Origin: Candidatus Limivicinus faecipullorum
GTDB lineage: Bacteria > Bacillota > Clostridia > Oscillospirales > Oscillospiraceae
Assembly (NCBI GenBank): GCA_018711755.1
Contig: DVHY01000044.1
Span: 1-18,808, forward strand
Reading direction: 5' to 3'
DNA: 18,808 nt
The notes under the pieces are model-generated. The model had not been told where the DNA came from and made no database searches. It saw only the letters and a list, made by a program, of their open reading frames with translations. Of this stretch, positions 6,648 to 14,757 are shown piece after piece (within the stretch, counting starts at the first letter, position 1; every line of letters starts with the position of its first letter). The position numbers and the translations under genes are program-made.

Positions 6648-6968
6648 TCAGAACACCAGCTGCACCAGCAGCATATAGCAGGCGGTGCCCCCCAGTATGC
6701 TGAGGATGGAGCTGCGCTTCCACACATGGAGCAGAGCCACTACTGCGCAGGAGATGAGCTCCGGCACCCCGAAGGGGGCGGAGAGGAAGCTGATGTTCCT
6801 CAGGCAGTAGACCACCAGCATGGCCATGACCGCATAGGGCAGCAGCCTGCCCAGATAGCTTATGTAGGCGGGAGTCTCCCTTTTGCCGCCGAACAGCAGG
6901 AAGGGCACAAAGCGCAGGAACATCGTCACCAGGGCGGTGACGGCTATCACCAAAACGGTGTGGTTCAT
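6648..6968 (-). CDS. azlD: AzlD-type branched-chain amino acid exporter small subunit
   Basis: 106-residue protein with about four membrane helices, the size and layout of AzlD/BrnE. Typical features are the FLRFVPFLLFGGKR segment in the first helix pair and LGRLLPYAVMAMLVVYCLRN in the middle. Together with AzlC it forms a two-subunit exporter of branched-chain or related amino acids (BrnFE in Corynebacterium). Its ATG overlaps the azlC stop by four bases (ATGA), so translation is coupled, and a GGAGG site lies 7 bases upstream of the start. It is the last gene of the operon, ending at the terminator 6597-6631. Confidence 0.9.
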   Translation of the reverse strand: MNHTVLVIAVTALVTMFLRFVPFLLFGGKRETPAYISYLGRLLPYAVMAMLVVYCLRNISFLSAPFGVPELISCAVVALLHVWKRSSILSILGGTACYMLLVQLVF

Positions 6969-7651
6969 GCCCTCGCCTCCTCTCTCCCGCGGTACAGGGT
7001 GAGCCCCAGCAGGATAAGCACCATGGCGGGGATGAGGAAATTATCCGCCCCGAAAATGAGCAGGCACAGCACCGAGGCCCCCAGGCCCATAAGAGCGGGC
7101 ACATGGTCTTTCGCGCTGAGCCACTGCTCCACGAACACGGAGACGAAAAGGGCCGTCAGGGCAAAGTCTATGCCCTCGGTGCTGAAAGGCAGCACCGAGC
7201 CCAGGAGGGAGCCCAGGAAGGAGCCCAGTATCCAATACACGTGGTCCAGCGCCGACACCAGGATGTAGAAGCTCTTTTCCTCCTCACGGGGCAGCTCCGG
7301 GGGATTGCACACCAGGGAATAGGTCTCGTCGGTGAGGGCGAAGATAAGGTAGGGCTTGGCCTTGCCGGTGTTCTTGTACCGGTCGATCATGGACAGGCCG
7401 TAAAACACATGGCGCATATTCACCATCAGCGTGGTGAGAGCCACGGTGAAGAGGCTGGCGGCGCTGCTCATCAGCTCCACCGCCACGAACTGCATGGACC
7501 CGGCATATATAAAGGCGCTCATGGCCGCCGACCACAGCGCCCCGTAGCCCCGGCTCTGCAATACCACGCCGAAGCTCAGGCCGATGACCAGGTAGCCGGA
7601 GAGCACCGGCACCGTGGCCACGAAGGCTTTTTTCAAAACATCCTTTTTCAT
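6965..7651 (-). CDS. azlC: AzlC-type branched-chain amino acid exporter large subunit
   Basis: 228-residue membrane protein of the AzlC/BrnF/YgaZ family. Characteristic segments are PVLSGYLVIGLSFGVVLQSRG in helix 1, AFIYAGSMQFVAV, the NMRHVFYGLSM motif and LIFALTDETYSL. With AzlD it exports branched-chain amino acids across the cytoplasmic membrane. It starts 16 bases after the MBOAT gene with an AAGGA site, with no terminator or promoter between, so it appears to belong to the same transcript as the acyltransferase pair. That grouping is unusual for azlCD, which often follow an Lrp-type regulator; none is present here. Confidence 0.93.
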   Translation of the reverse strand: MKKDVLKKAFVATVPVLSGYLVIGLSFGVVLQSRGYGALWSAAMSAFIYAGSMQFVAVELMSSAASLFTVALTTLMVNMRHVFYGLSMIDRYKNTGKAKPYLIFALTDETYSLVCNPPELPREEEKSFYILVSALDHVYWILGSFLGSLLGSVLPFSTEGIDFALTALFVSVFVEQWLSAKDHVPALMGLGASVLCLLIFGADNFLIPAMVLILLGLTLYRGREEARA

Positions 7652-7667
7652 TCTCGTCCTTCTCTTT

Positions 7668-9107
7668 TCAGAACTGGAAATATATGAAGGGGTTCTCCCC
7701 GGTGTAGGCCAGGCCCAGGGTCAGTCCCACAAAGAGGAAGAACACCAGAAGCCCCGGCACCGTGTCCAGCTTGACCTGGGGATAGTAGCCCTCCAGGGCT
7801 GTGCCCAGCTTCCTGCTCCTTATCCAGGCTGCCAGGGTGGCCAGGCTCATGCAGCCCAGGCCCAAAAGCGCCCAGCTGCTGGGGTGCACGACCCCCTGCT
7901 GCCAGGTGAATATGGCTGCGAAGACTTTCATTGCAGTGGCAAAGTCTCCGGCTCTGAAGAATATCCAGCACAGGCTCACAAAGCAGAAGGTGCCAAGTAC
8001 CGACAGAGCCGACACCAGGGCATTGTCTCTCATTTTTCCGTAGCCCGGCCGTCCCATGAACAGCTTGTGCAGGCACAGGGCCAGACCGTGGAGGCCGCCC
8101 CAGGCCACGAAGGTCCAGGCCGCCCCGTGCCACAGCCCGCCTATGAGCATGGTGAGCATCAGGTTTATGTATCTGCGCCTCTTGCCCTTCCGGTTGCCCC
8201 CCAGCGGTATGTACAGGTACTCCATCAGCCAGGTGGACAGGCTGATGTGCCAGCGTTTCCAGAACTCGGTGACATTCCGGGAGATATAGGGGAGGTTGAA
8301 GTTTCTGGACAGGTCGTAGCCCAGGCACTTGGCGCAGCCCACCGCCATGTCCGAATACCCGGAGAAGTCGCAGTATATCTGCACCGAATAGGCGGCCACC
8401 GCCAGGAGCACGGTGATGGCGTGGAACTCCGCCGGGCACTCATATACCGCATCCGCAAAGGTGGAGATATTGTCGGCAATCACTATTTTTTTGAAAAGGC
8501 CCAGGGCAAAGAACTGTATGCCCTGCCGGAAATTGTCCAGGCTGATGTTCCTGTCCTCATAGAGCTGGGGGATATACTCCCCGGCCTTGACTATGGGGCC
8601 GGCTACCAGCTGTGGGAAGAAGGCTATATACAGCGCCACGTTTTTAAAACTCTTTTCTGCCTTTATCTTTCCATGGTATACGTCTATGGTGTAGCTTAGG
8701 GACTGGAAGGTATAGAAGCTTATGCCCACAGGCAGCAGGATATTCAGACTGCCCGCCCGGCTTATGCCGAAAACGTCGCAGAAGGAGTCGATAAAGAAGT
8801 TGAAGTACTTGAAAATGCCCAGGATGACCAGGGGGAGCACCACCCCCAGGACCACATGGAACTTCTTGCCGTCCCTGGCGTAGGCCCCGGCGGAGAGATA
8901 GGCCACCAGGGTCAGGCCCAGCATAAGGAAGCAGCACTTCCAGTTCCACCAGCCGTAGAACACATAGCTTGCCAGCAGCAGCACCCAGTGCCGCAGCCGC
9001 AGCAGGTTCCCGGGCAGGAGCCGGCGTATTTTCTCTATGTTCGTCAGGGCCATGAGGCCGCAGACTATGACAAAGAATATTGCAAAAGTAAGGCTGTTGA
9101 ATGTCAT
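7668..9107 (-). CDS. MBOAT family O-acyltransferase, AlgI/PatA-like
   Basis: 479-residue membrane-bound O-acyltransferase with about eleven helices. Family landmarks are LLLASYVFYGWWNW near the N-terminus, LPVGISFYTFQSLSYTIDVY (about 125-144), FFPQLVAGPI, YCDFSGYSDMAVG, FWKRWHISLSTWL with H287, and MLIGGLWHGAAW with the catalytic His327. AlgI, DltB and PatA proteins move acetyl groups from cytoplasmic donors across the membrane for transfer to a cell-surface polymer. The partner is expected to be the extracytoplasmic SGNH-like protein encoded one base upstream (its TGA is separated by a single C from this ATG; the GGAGGG site lies in the partner's 3' end). The acceptor polymer (exopolysaccharide, teichoic acid or peptidoglycan) cannot be told; no polymer synthesis genes are in the window. 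Confidence 0.93.
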   Translation of the reverse strand: MTFNSLTFAIFFVIVCGLMALTNIEKIRRLLPGNLLRLRHWVLLLASYVFYGWWNWKCCFLMLGLTLVAYLSAGAYARDGKKFHVVLGVVLPLVILGIFKYFNFFIDSFCDVFGISRAGSLNILLPVGISFYTFQSLSYTIDVYHGKIKAEKSFKNVALYIAFFPQLVAGPIVKAGEYIPQLYEDRNISLDNFRQGIQFFALGLFKKIVIADNISTFADAVYECPAEFHAITVLLAVAAYSVQIYCDFSGYSDMAVGCAKCLGYDLSRNFNLPYISRNVTEFWKRWHISLSTWLMEYLYIPLGGNRKGKRRRYINLMLTMLIGGLWHGAAWTFVAWGGLHGLALCLHKLFMGRPGYGKMRDNALVSALSVLGTFCFVSLCWIFFRAGDFATAMKVFAAIFTWQQGVVHPSSWALLGLGCMSLATLAAWIRSRKLGTALEGYYPQVKLDTVPGLLVFFLFVGLTLGLAYTGENPFIYFQF

Positions 9108-9108
9108 G

Positions 9109-10110
9109 TCAGCCCTCCAGCTCGTTTATGGTTTCAAATACGGCCCGGGCAAAGAGCTCATGGCCCCAGCTGTTCATGTGTCCCATGCCGGGGGAGGTGT
9201 TGAGAAAGCCGTAGGGCAGTTTGTGCTGCTGCTCATAGCCATTGAGAAAGCTCTCCGTCAGGTCCACAAAGGCTATGCCCGAGTCCCCGCAGCAGCGGCT
9301 GAAGCGCTCCAGGTCTTCACTCTCCGTCTGGGTGTAGCCCCGGCCCTCCCTGTCGGCATATACCGTGGGGTCGTAGACCAATATGAGCTGCGCTCCATGC
9401 TCCCGGCAGCTCTCCGCCGCCGTGCTCAGGGCCTGGGACAGAAGGCTGTCCAGCGCGCCTGAGTTCTCTGTCAAAGGCTCGCTGCCGGCAGCGCCGCCCC
9501 CGTCGCCCCCGTCGTCGTTGAAGTACTTGGTGTATATCAGGCGCAGATAGGGCAGCTTCTGCAAAAGCTCCACCAGCCCCCCGGTGTGGGACTCTATGGG
9601 CTTCAGTTCCCCGTTCACCAGCGCCGCCAGATCCCCTGTGGTGAAGCTGAGGGTGCGGGTCTCTATCACCACATACTCACTAGGTTCATAGGTATCCAGA
9701 GCTGCTTCCAGATTGCTCAGACAGTATTCCATAGTGTGGCCGGAGGTGCCGATGTTGTAGGTGTACTTTTCCCCCTCAAAGAGCCGGTTCAGCACTGCGG
9801 CGGCGTTGTCCTCCTGGGCGGTGTTCATTCCCTCCATGTGGGAAGAGCCCATGAGCAGTATCTCTATCTCCTGCCCCGGCTCATAGTCGGAGAGGTTGTT
9901 GAAGCCCTCGTTGTTGGTGCGGCCGAAGGCAAAGCCCTCGGTGCCCTTGCGGTAGAACTTATTACTCTCCCACCTGTACTCCGTGGCTCCGGTCTCGTTG
10001 GTGTAGTGCACCGGCACGTTATAGTAAAAATAACACCAGATATTCAAAAGCAGCAGAGCCGCAAGCCCGGCGGCCAGGGCCTTCAGTATCCAGGCTGAAA
10101 TCTTCTTCAT
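9109..10110 (-). CDS. membrane-anchored SGNH-like protein, partner of the MBOAT acyltransferase
   Basis: 333 residues. An uncleaved-looking N-terminal membrane anchor (about 8-30) is followed by an extracytoplasmic domain. EILLMGSSHMEG (84-95) is the nucleophile block, with the GSS serine in place of GDS, and GHMNSWGHELFARAV (310-324) is the C-terminal histidine block. A low-complexity linker of Asp, Gly and Ala occurs around residue 200. DltD/AlgJ-type SGNH partners complete O-acetylation on the outer face of the membrane. In the last block the position two residues before His311, where simple SGNH enzymes carry the acid, is Met309, so the triad may be incomplete or the acid lies elsewhere. 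It is the first gene of the four-gene operon from the promoter at 10143-10171, with GAGG ahead of the ATG. Confidence 0.75.
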   Translation of the reverse strand: MKKISAWILKALAAGLAALLLLNIWCYFYYNVPVHYTNETGATEYRWESNKFYRKGTEGFAFGRTNNEGFNNLSDYEPGQEIEILLMGSSHMEGMNTAQEDNAAAVLNRLFEGEKYTYNIGTSGHTMEYCLSNLEAALDTYEPSEYVVIETRTLSFTTGDLAALVNGELKPIESHTGGLVELLQKLPYLRLIYTKYFNDDGGDGGGAAGSEPLTENSGALDSLLSQALSTAAESCREHGAQLILVYDPTVYADREGRGYTQTESEDLERFSRCCGDSGIAFVDLTESFLNGYEQQHKLPYGFLNTSPGMGHMNSWGHELFARAVFETINELEG

Positions 10111-10142
10111 GTCTTACCTCGTCACATTTTGATAGACAGTTT

Positions 10143-10171
10143 ATTATATAATCCCCTCTCTTTCAAGTCAA
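10143..10171 (-). promoter_or_regulatory. sigma-A promoter of the SGNH-MBOAT-azlCD operon
   Basis: On the minus strand TTGACT (10166-10171), 17 bases, then a perfect TATAAT (10143-10148), about 33 bases upstream of the ATG. This is one of the best sigma-A matches in the window and suggests constitutive expression. Confidence 0.9.
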
Positions 10172-10179
10172 GAAGGCGT

Positions 10180-10219
10180 AAAGAAGATGAGGAGCGTTTG
10201 AGCGCTCCCCATCTTCTTT
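10180..10219 (-). terminator. terminator of the GntR/ABC operon
   Basis: A 17-bp stem (10180-10196 with 10203-10219) has one G-U pair and a six-base loop. The distal arm ends CTTCTTT on the minus strand, so the T-rich part lies within the stem instead of after it. It sits 31 bases after the permease stop. Confidence 0.78.
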
Positions 10220-10250
10220 CAGTATTTCATCTTTTCATATCCCCAGGATA

Positions 10251-12068
10251 TCAGTAATACCCCAGATTTTCCAGCGCCTCCGGCCGGACTTCCAGATAGG
10301 GCTTTGCCTCTATGCCCAGGTTCTCCTCCAGCCAGGCCAGGGTACGCTCTGCGTCCAGGGTGATTTCGACGCTAAACACGTAGGGGCCATACTCCGGGCC
10401 CTCGCCGGACTCCACATGTATATACAGGCTCGTGTCGCTCCTAGTCTCATAGGCCTCCTCATCCATATAGAACCACCGTGTGCCCAGCATGGAGTCCTGA
10501 GTATCCGGCAGTATGCACTGAGTATACAGCTCCTCGGCCTGCTGAGGGCTAAGTCTCAGCTGCTCATAGTTGAGAGAAAACTCGTCGGACTTGGGCAGAA
10601 GCTGCTCAATATCGCAGAATATAACGTTTTCCGCCTTTATCTCCCCGGCCTTCATCATCAGCTCCTTGTTCTGAGGCAGCATGTACAGTTCCCGGCACAG
10701 GGCAAATTCGGAATTGCCGTTTTCTATCCACTCCAGGCTGCCGTCCACCCAGTAGCTTCTGCCCAGGCTGCTGCCGTCCTTCAGCTCGTATCGGATGTAT
10801 ATAATGCTTGTGCTTTCCGCCTGACGGTTATGCTCCTCATTGTCAATGGCAGTCTGGTGTATCCTCCGCGTAAGCTCTATGCTTTCCGCATCCTCGGTCA
10901 CTCTCCCGTCGTTTACCAGTACCACGCTCTGTATCTCTTCCGTCTCCGGCATCCGTCTCTCGTAGCCTGTGAGATCCAACTCTATTGCCGCAACGCCCAG
11001 CAGCAGCACCGCCCAGACTATGAACAGGCCCCGCATCCTGGAGCGGAAAACCCTCAGGCTCTTCTGCAGCAGCATCTCTGCGGCGTAGTAGCCCAGGGCA
11101 GCGCCCAGCAGCAGCATCAGCGCCAGCACCGCCGAGCTCAGGGGGCCGGAGCCCAGGGCCTTGTCCATGGTTTCTGCCAGCAGCGCCCCAAGGCCCAGGG
11201 CGGCATAGACACTGGCGCAGTATTTGAACACCGGCTCCAGGGCCTTTATGGCCACCACGTCCCCTACGCACTCCATCTTTCTGCGGCGGTAGAGCAGTAG
11301 TGCCGGGACAATAAACAGCACGCCCACCACCGCATAGATCGCCAGGCTGTCTATCCCCAGCAGGATAAACTCCGGCTCCAGACTGCCTGCCGTCGGTTCG
11401 GCTATCACCCTGAGAGCACTGCTTGCGTAGGGCAGTGGCGACAGTCGGCTTATTAAGGCGCTGCCGCCGTCATAGCCGTAGACCAGCGTCCTCAGCAGTG
11501 CCTGCACCAGGGCTTCCAGCACATATACCGCCGCGTTCAGCACCAGGAACAGTGCAGGCAGCACCATAATGTGCCCGGTGAGCATGGCGCAGAACACTCC
11601 AAAGCCGTAGCTTGCCAGGGTAGACAGCAGTGCAATCAGCAGCCAGCTGTTTAGATATTCCGGCCGCACTATCTCGCTGCCTGCAAAAACGCCCAGGGCG
11701 ATGAGCCAGGTGAGCAGCTCCGCCAGCAGCAGGGGCAGCAGCCCAGTGAGGCAGGCGGTGACAAAGGCGGTCTCCCGGCGTACAGGCAGGGAGTTTATAA
11801 GGGAGCAGCTGCGCTTTGAATACAGATAGCTGAAAACCGCCATCACCGACAACAGCGAGGCCGCCATTGCATATCCGGCCACATCCACCGCCAGCTGGAG
11901 TATGCATTCCATAGTGTACCGCGCACTTATCCCCTGGGCCAGATATCCGGAAACGGCGACCGGCAGCTGCACCAGCAGCAGCCCCAGGTAGATAAGCCAC
12001 AGAGGCCAGAAGCGGCTTAGGATGTTCCGGCTCAGGCCGGGACTAAACAAGGATGTCTTTGATTTCAT
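10251..12068 (-). CDS. ABC transporter permease with large C-terminal soluble domain (YtrC/D-like)
   Basis: 605 residues. The first about 370 residues hold roughly nine to ten hydrophobic helices including YSKRSCSLINSLPVRRE, the cytoplasmic loop typical of ABC-2 permeases next to YtrB-type ATPases. Residues about 372-605 are a hydrophilic domain starting after the last helix (ELDLTGYERRMPETEEIQSV), which I believe matches the DUF6449 type found in clostridial permeases. It begins at ATG 12068 with GGAGG 8 bases upstream; a GTG at 12077 overlaps that site and is less likely. It overlaps the ATPase gene by 26 bases. The operon pattern with a YtrA-type GntR regulator points to a transporter induced by cell-envelope stress or antimicrobial peptides. 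The substrate is unknown. Confidence 0.85.
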   Translation of the reverse strand: MKSKTSLFSPGLSRNILSRFWPLWLIYLGLLLVQLPVAVSGYLAQGISARYTMECILQLAVDVAGYAMAASLLSVMAVFSYLYSKRSCSLINSLPVRRETAFVTACLTGLLPLLLAELLTWLIALGVFAGSEIVRPEYLNSWLLIALLSTLASYGFGVFCAMLTGHIMVLPALFLVLNAAVYVLEALVQALLRTLVYGYDGGSALISRLSPLPYASSALRVIAEPTAGSLEPEFILLGIDSLAIYAVVGVLFIVPALLLYRRRKMECVGDVVAIKALEPVFKYCASVYAALGLGALLAETMDKALGSGPLSSAVLALMLLLGAALGYYAAEMLLQKSLRVFRSRMRGLFIVWAVLLLGVAAIELDLTGYERRMPETEEIQSVVLVNDGRVTEDAESIELTRRIHQTAIDNEEHNRQAESTSIIYIRYELKDGSSLGRSYWVDGSLEWIENGNSEFALCRELYMLPQNKELMMKAGEIKAENVIFCDIEQLLPKSDEFSLNYEQLRLSPQQAEELYTQCILPDTQDSMLGTRWFYMDEEAYETRSDTSLYIHVESGEGPEYGPYVFSVEITLDAERTLAWLEENLGIEAKPYLEVRPEALENLGYY

Positions 12069-12936
12069 GCTCCGCACCTCCCAGCTCGTAAATGAATATC
12101 TCCTCCAGACTCAAAGGCAGCACATCCATGAACAGGGGCTGCACCGTGGAGAGCTTGTTGGTCACTTCCTCCCCGTCGCCCCGGAGTATCAGCTGCTGCA
12201 GCCGCCCGGTGGCGCTGCGGTGGAGTATGTCCAGGCCCTCCGGCAGCTCGGCGCCGTCGGCCAGGGCCAGCTGCACCTTCACCATGTTGTCCTGAAGCTG
12301 GCTCAAAGAGCGCTCCAGCAGCATCTTCCCCCGGTTCATTATGCCCACGTGGTCGCACACGTCCTCCAGCTCCCGGAGATTGTGGGAGGACACCAGCACG
12401 GTGCTGCCCCGCTCTGCCACGTCGCTGAGCAGCAGGCTCCATACCTGGCGGCGCATTACCGGGTCCAGGCCGTCCACCGGTTCGTCCAGCACTATGTAGT
12501 CCGGCCGGCAGCTGAGGGCCAGCCAGAAGGCCGCCTGCTTCTGCATGCCCTTGGACATCTTCCGCAAAGGCCGGTTCAGGCTCAGCTCAAAGGCCTCCCC
12601 CAGCTTTTCAAAGCGCTCAGCGTCAAAGCCCGGGTATATGCTCTTGTAAAACCTCATCATGTCCTTTATGGTGGACTGGGTGAAATAGGCTACCTCGTCG
12701 GGGATGTAGGCTATCCGGGCCTTTATCTTCGGGTTTTCATATACCGGTTCCCCGTCCACCAGCAGTTCCCCGGAATCCTGGCGGTATATGCCAACGGCGT
12801 GGCGGATGAGGGTGGATTTTCCCGCCCCGTTGGGGCCCACCAGGCCGTAGACCGCGCCTTTTGGCACCGTGAGATCCAAGCCGTCCAGGGCCCTGAAGCC
12901 GTCAAAGCTCTTTACCAGAGCCTTTACCTCTATCAT
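12043..12936 (-). CDS. ABC transporter ATP-binding protein (YtrB-like)
   Basis: 297-residue ABC ATPase. Walker A GPNGAGKST is at 34-42, the signature is the degenerate MSKGMQ (127-132) typical of YtrB/ABC-2 ATPases in place of LSGGQ, Walker B plus D-loop is YIVLDEPVDGLD (147-158) and the switch histidine is H185 in VSSHNL. Residues beyond about 215 form a C-terminal accessory domain ending in EEIFIYELGG. It energises the permease encoded immediately downstream. Its ATG overlaps the stop of the GntR gene by four bases (ATGA), showing translational coupling. Confidence 0.93.
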   Translation of the reverse strand: MIEVKALVKSFDGFRALDGLDLTVPKGAVYGLVGPNGAGKSTLIRHAVGIYRQDSGELLVDGEPVYENPKIKARIAYIPDEVAYFTQSTIKDMMRFYKSIYPGFDAERFEKLGEAFELSLNRPLRKMSKGMQKQAAFWLALSCRPDYIVLDEPVDGLDPVMRRQVWSLLLSDVAERGSTVLVSSHNLRELEDVCDHVGIMNRGKMLLERSLSQLQDNMVKVQLALADGAELPEGLDILHRSATGRLQQLILRGDGEEVTNKLSTVQPLFMDVLPLSLEEIFIYELGGAEHEIKDILV

Positions 12937-13298
12937 TCTTTCCCATCTCCTTCCCTGAGCTTCTGCATGAGCTGGCTGCGGCTGATGCCCAGCTGCTCCA
13001 GCTCCTTCACCAGCTTTTCAAAACGCTCCAGCAGCTCCTGCCGCCGGGCCTGGGCCGCCTGGTCACCCTGGCAGACGAAACTGCCCTTTCCCGGCACGGA
13101 GACGATATAGTTCTCCTGCTCCAGCTCCCTGTAGGCCCGCTGTATGGTGTTGGGGTTTATGGTCAGGCTGGTGGCCAGCTCCCGCACCGAGGGCAGTTTA
13201 TAGCCCGGAGGCAGAGCCCCGGAGAGTATGAGCTGGCAGAAGCCGTCCTTCACCTGCTGATATATGGGCCTTGAATCCCGAAAATTGATATGTATCAG
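12933..13298 (-). CDS. GntR family transcriptional regulator, YtrA subfamily
   Basis: 121 residues from an apparent CTG start at 13298. It has an N-terminal winged helix-turn-helix of GntR type (residues about 6-75; INFRDSRPIYQQVKDGF, LPSVRELATSLTINPNTIQRAYRELEQ, GKGSFV) and a short coiled C-terminal part (about 80-121), the YtrA arrangement that lacks a large ligand domain. The CTG is preferred because GGAGG (13307-13311) lies 8 bases upstream and the protein then begins like other YtrA proteins (M-I-x-I-x-F). The only alternative is TTG at 13313, which overlaps the Shine-Dalgarno and has none of its own. It probably represses its own operon through the operator at 13321-13349. Confidence 0.92.
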   Translation of the reverse strand: MIHINFRDSRPIYQQVKDGFCQLILSGALPPGYKLPSVRELATSLTINPNTIQRAYRELEQENYIVSVPGKGSFVCQGDQAAQARRQELLERFEKLVKELEQLGISRSQLMQKLREGDGKE

Positions 13299-13320
13299 CG
13301 GAGACACCTCCAATCCGTGT

Positions 13321-13349
13321 TAACTGTACTATGTGTCTTAATACAGTTA
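13321..13349 (-). promoter_or_regulatory. probable GntR/YtrA operator
   Basis: A perfect 8-bp inverted repeat, TAACTGTA (13321-13328) and TACAGTTA (13342-13349), has a 13-base spacer. It lies directly downstream of the -10 box, across the expected transcription start, and just ahead of the GntR gene, where bound repressor would block transcription. Confidence 0.75.
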
Positions 13350-13350
13350 G

Positions 13351-13379
13351 AGTATAGCCTGCCCCAAAGAAAAAGTCAA
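13351..13379 (-). promoter_or_regulatory. sigma-A promoter of the GntR/ABC operon
   Basis: On the minus strand TTGACT (13374-13379), 17 bases, TATACT (13351-13356). The operator inverted repeat begins one base downstream of the -10 box. Confidence 0.88.
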
Positions 13380-13399
13380 CAGGGTAAATCTTAATTAAT

Positions 13400-13444
13400 C
13401 TTAAAAATAAGTAAGCGCCGGGGATTTTGCACTGTTCCCCGGCG
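13400..13444 (-). terminator. terminator of the sigma/anti-sigma operon
   Basis: A 9-bp GC-rich perfect stem (13416-13424 with 13436-13444) with an 11-base loop is followed on the minus strand, a few bases on, by the T-rich stretch TTATTTTTAAG. It lies 23 bases after the stop at 13468. Confidence 0.75.
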
Positions 13445-13467
13445 TTCGTATTTTGTTTCCCGTCTTT

Positions 13468-14757
13468 TCACTTGCCGATGTTCTTGTAGTTTATAAAATC
13501 TGCCCCATAGTTCACCGCCGCCTCGTCCAGGCTGAAGTTCGTCTCCGGAACGCCGGGGCTTCTGTAGCTGTTTATCTCCATAGTCATGGTGATGTAGGAC
13601 TTGTCCAGGTAGGCATAGACTATGGCCTGGCTGCTGTTCTGGGATATGGTCAGCTCCGTGCCGTCGGCGGCGGTGTAGCTGCGGGTGCTCATGGGCTCGT
13701 CCTCCCGGACTGTGAAGCCTCCCAGCTCCCAGCCGTCCACCATTTCCCCGTAGGCGGTGCTGCACAGATAGGTGCTGAGCTTACGCCCGTCGCTGAGAGT
13801 AATGTTTGCTGCGGACTGGAAGGAGCCGCTCTGGAAGGTGGAATAGTGGTCGAACTCCGGGGCCTCACGGTATATATCCCCGCTGCCCACGGCCTGGCCC
13901 AGGCTTTGGTTCAGGCCCTCGTCGCTGTCGTCCCCGGCATATTTTGTGACCTGCCCGCTGCGCAGGCTCAGGCCGTATTCCGCCGCCAGCTCCTCCAGCT
14001 TTTCCGCCCCCTCTGCGTCGGCCACGCCGTAGATGTGGTGGTAGTCCCCGTAGCCCCCCAGAGTGGCCATACGCAGCATCTCCTCATCAAAGGCCTCCTT
14101 CTCCGCCTGGTCCACGGTGACCGAGGTAGCCGGGTCGAGGACCTCTTTATAAGCCGGCGCCATGTTCCCGAAGATGTCCGGCGCCAGATTGTCCGGGTCT
14201 TCTTCGTAGCGCCACAGAGTAAAGGTATAGGTCCCGTCCCCGTTGTCCTGTACATCAATTCCGTCATACCCTGGGCCGTCGCTTTTGGTAAGTATATCTT
14301 TCAGGTTGGGCAGCTTCTCCCGGTAATAGGCCTCCAGCTTTTCCTCCTTGTAGCTTCTCCACTCAGAGAAAGCCTCCTGAGCCTTGTCCACCCACTCCAT
14401 GGCCCAGTCCGGCCCCTCATAGGGCCGGGTCTGCCCGATGTCATATACCGTCACCGTGGAGCTATCCAGGCTGCCGTCTGGCTGCTCCTGAGCCATGAGC
14501 TGCTCCCGCTCCTCCCTTACCAAGCTCCCAAAGCCGTAAAATTCCGAGGCCAGGGCCGTCACCGTCATGAAGGAAGCTATCACTGCCGCTATCAGCAGGG
14601 TACGGCGCAGTTTTTTGCCGCCGCCCTTGTTCCTTCGGCTTCCCCGCTCTGAAGGTTGGGCCTTTGCCTGCTCCATAGCTCGCTGCCATATATCCTCCGC
14701 CGTGTCCCGGCTCAGGGCTATCTTGTTGTAGGAATCTCTCACCTGCATGTTAATCAT
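13468..14757 (-). CDS. putative membrane-anchored anti-sigma factor with large extracytoplasmic domain
   Basis: 429 residues. A short cytoplasmic N-terminus (1-50) contains helical sequence and a basic stop-transfer (SRRNKGGGKKLRR), then one membrane helix (about 52-68, LLIAAVIASFMTVTALA), then about 360 residues outside the cell with no family I can name. The order sigma gene then single-pass protein, with an 8-base overlap of the two genes, is the standard ECF sigma / anti-sigma arrangement; the N-terminus would hold the sigma factor and the outer domain would sense a signal. The start at ATG 14757 has GGAGG 8 bases upstream; in-frame start codons upstream lie over that site. The outer domain is acidic, rich in Asp, Glu, Tyr and Gly. 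The anti-sigma role is inferred from context. Confidence 0.75.
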   Translation of the reverse strand: MINMQVRDSYNKIALSRDTAEDIWQRAMEQAKAQPSERGSRRNKGGGKKLRRTLLIAAVIASFMTVTALASEFYGFGSLVREEREQLMAQEQPDGSLDSSTVTVYDIGQTRPYEGPDWAMEWVDKAQEAFSEWRSYKEEKLEAYYREKLPNLKDILTKSDGPGYDGIDVQDNGDGTYTFTLWRYEEDPDNLAPDIFGNMAPAYKEVLDPATSVTVDQAEKEAFDEEMLRMATLGGYGDYHHIYGVADAEGAEKLEELAAEYGLSLRSGQVTKYAGDDSDEGLNQSLGQAVGSGDIYREAPEFDHYSTFQSGSFQSAANITLSDGRKLSTYLCSTAYGEMVDGWELGGFTVREDEPMSTRSYTAADGTELTISQNSSQAIVYAYLDKSYITMTMEINSYRSPGVPETNFSLDEAAVNYGADFINYKNIGK

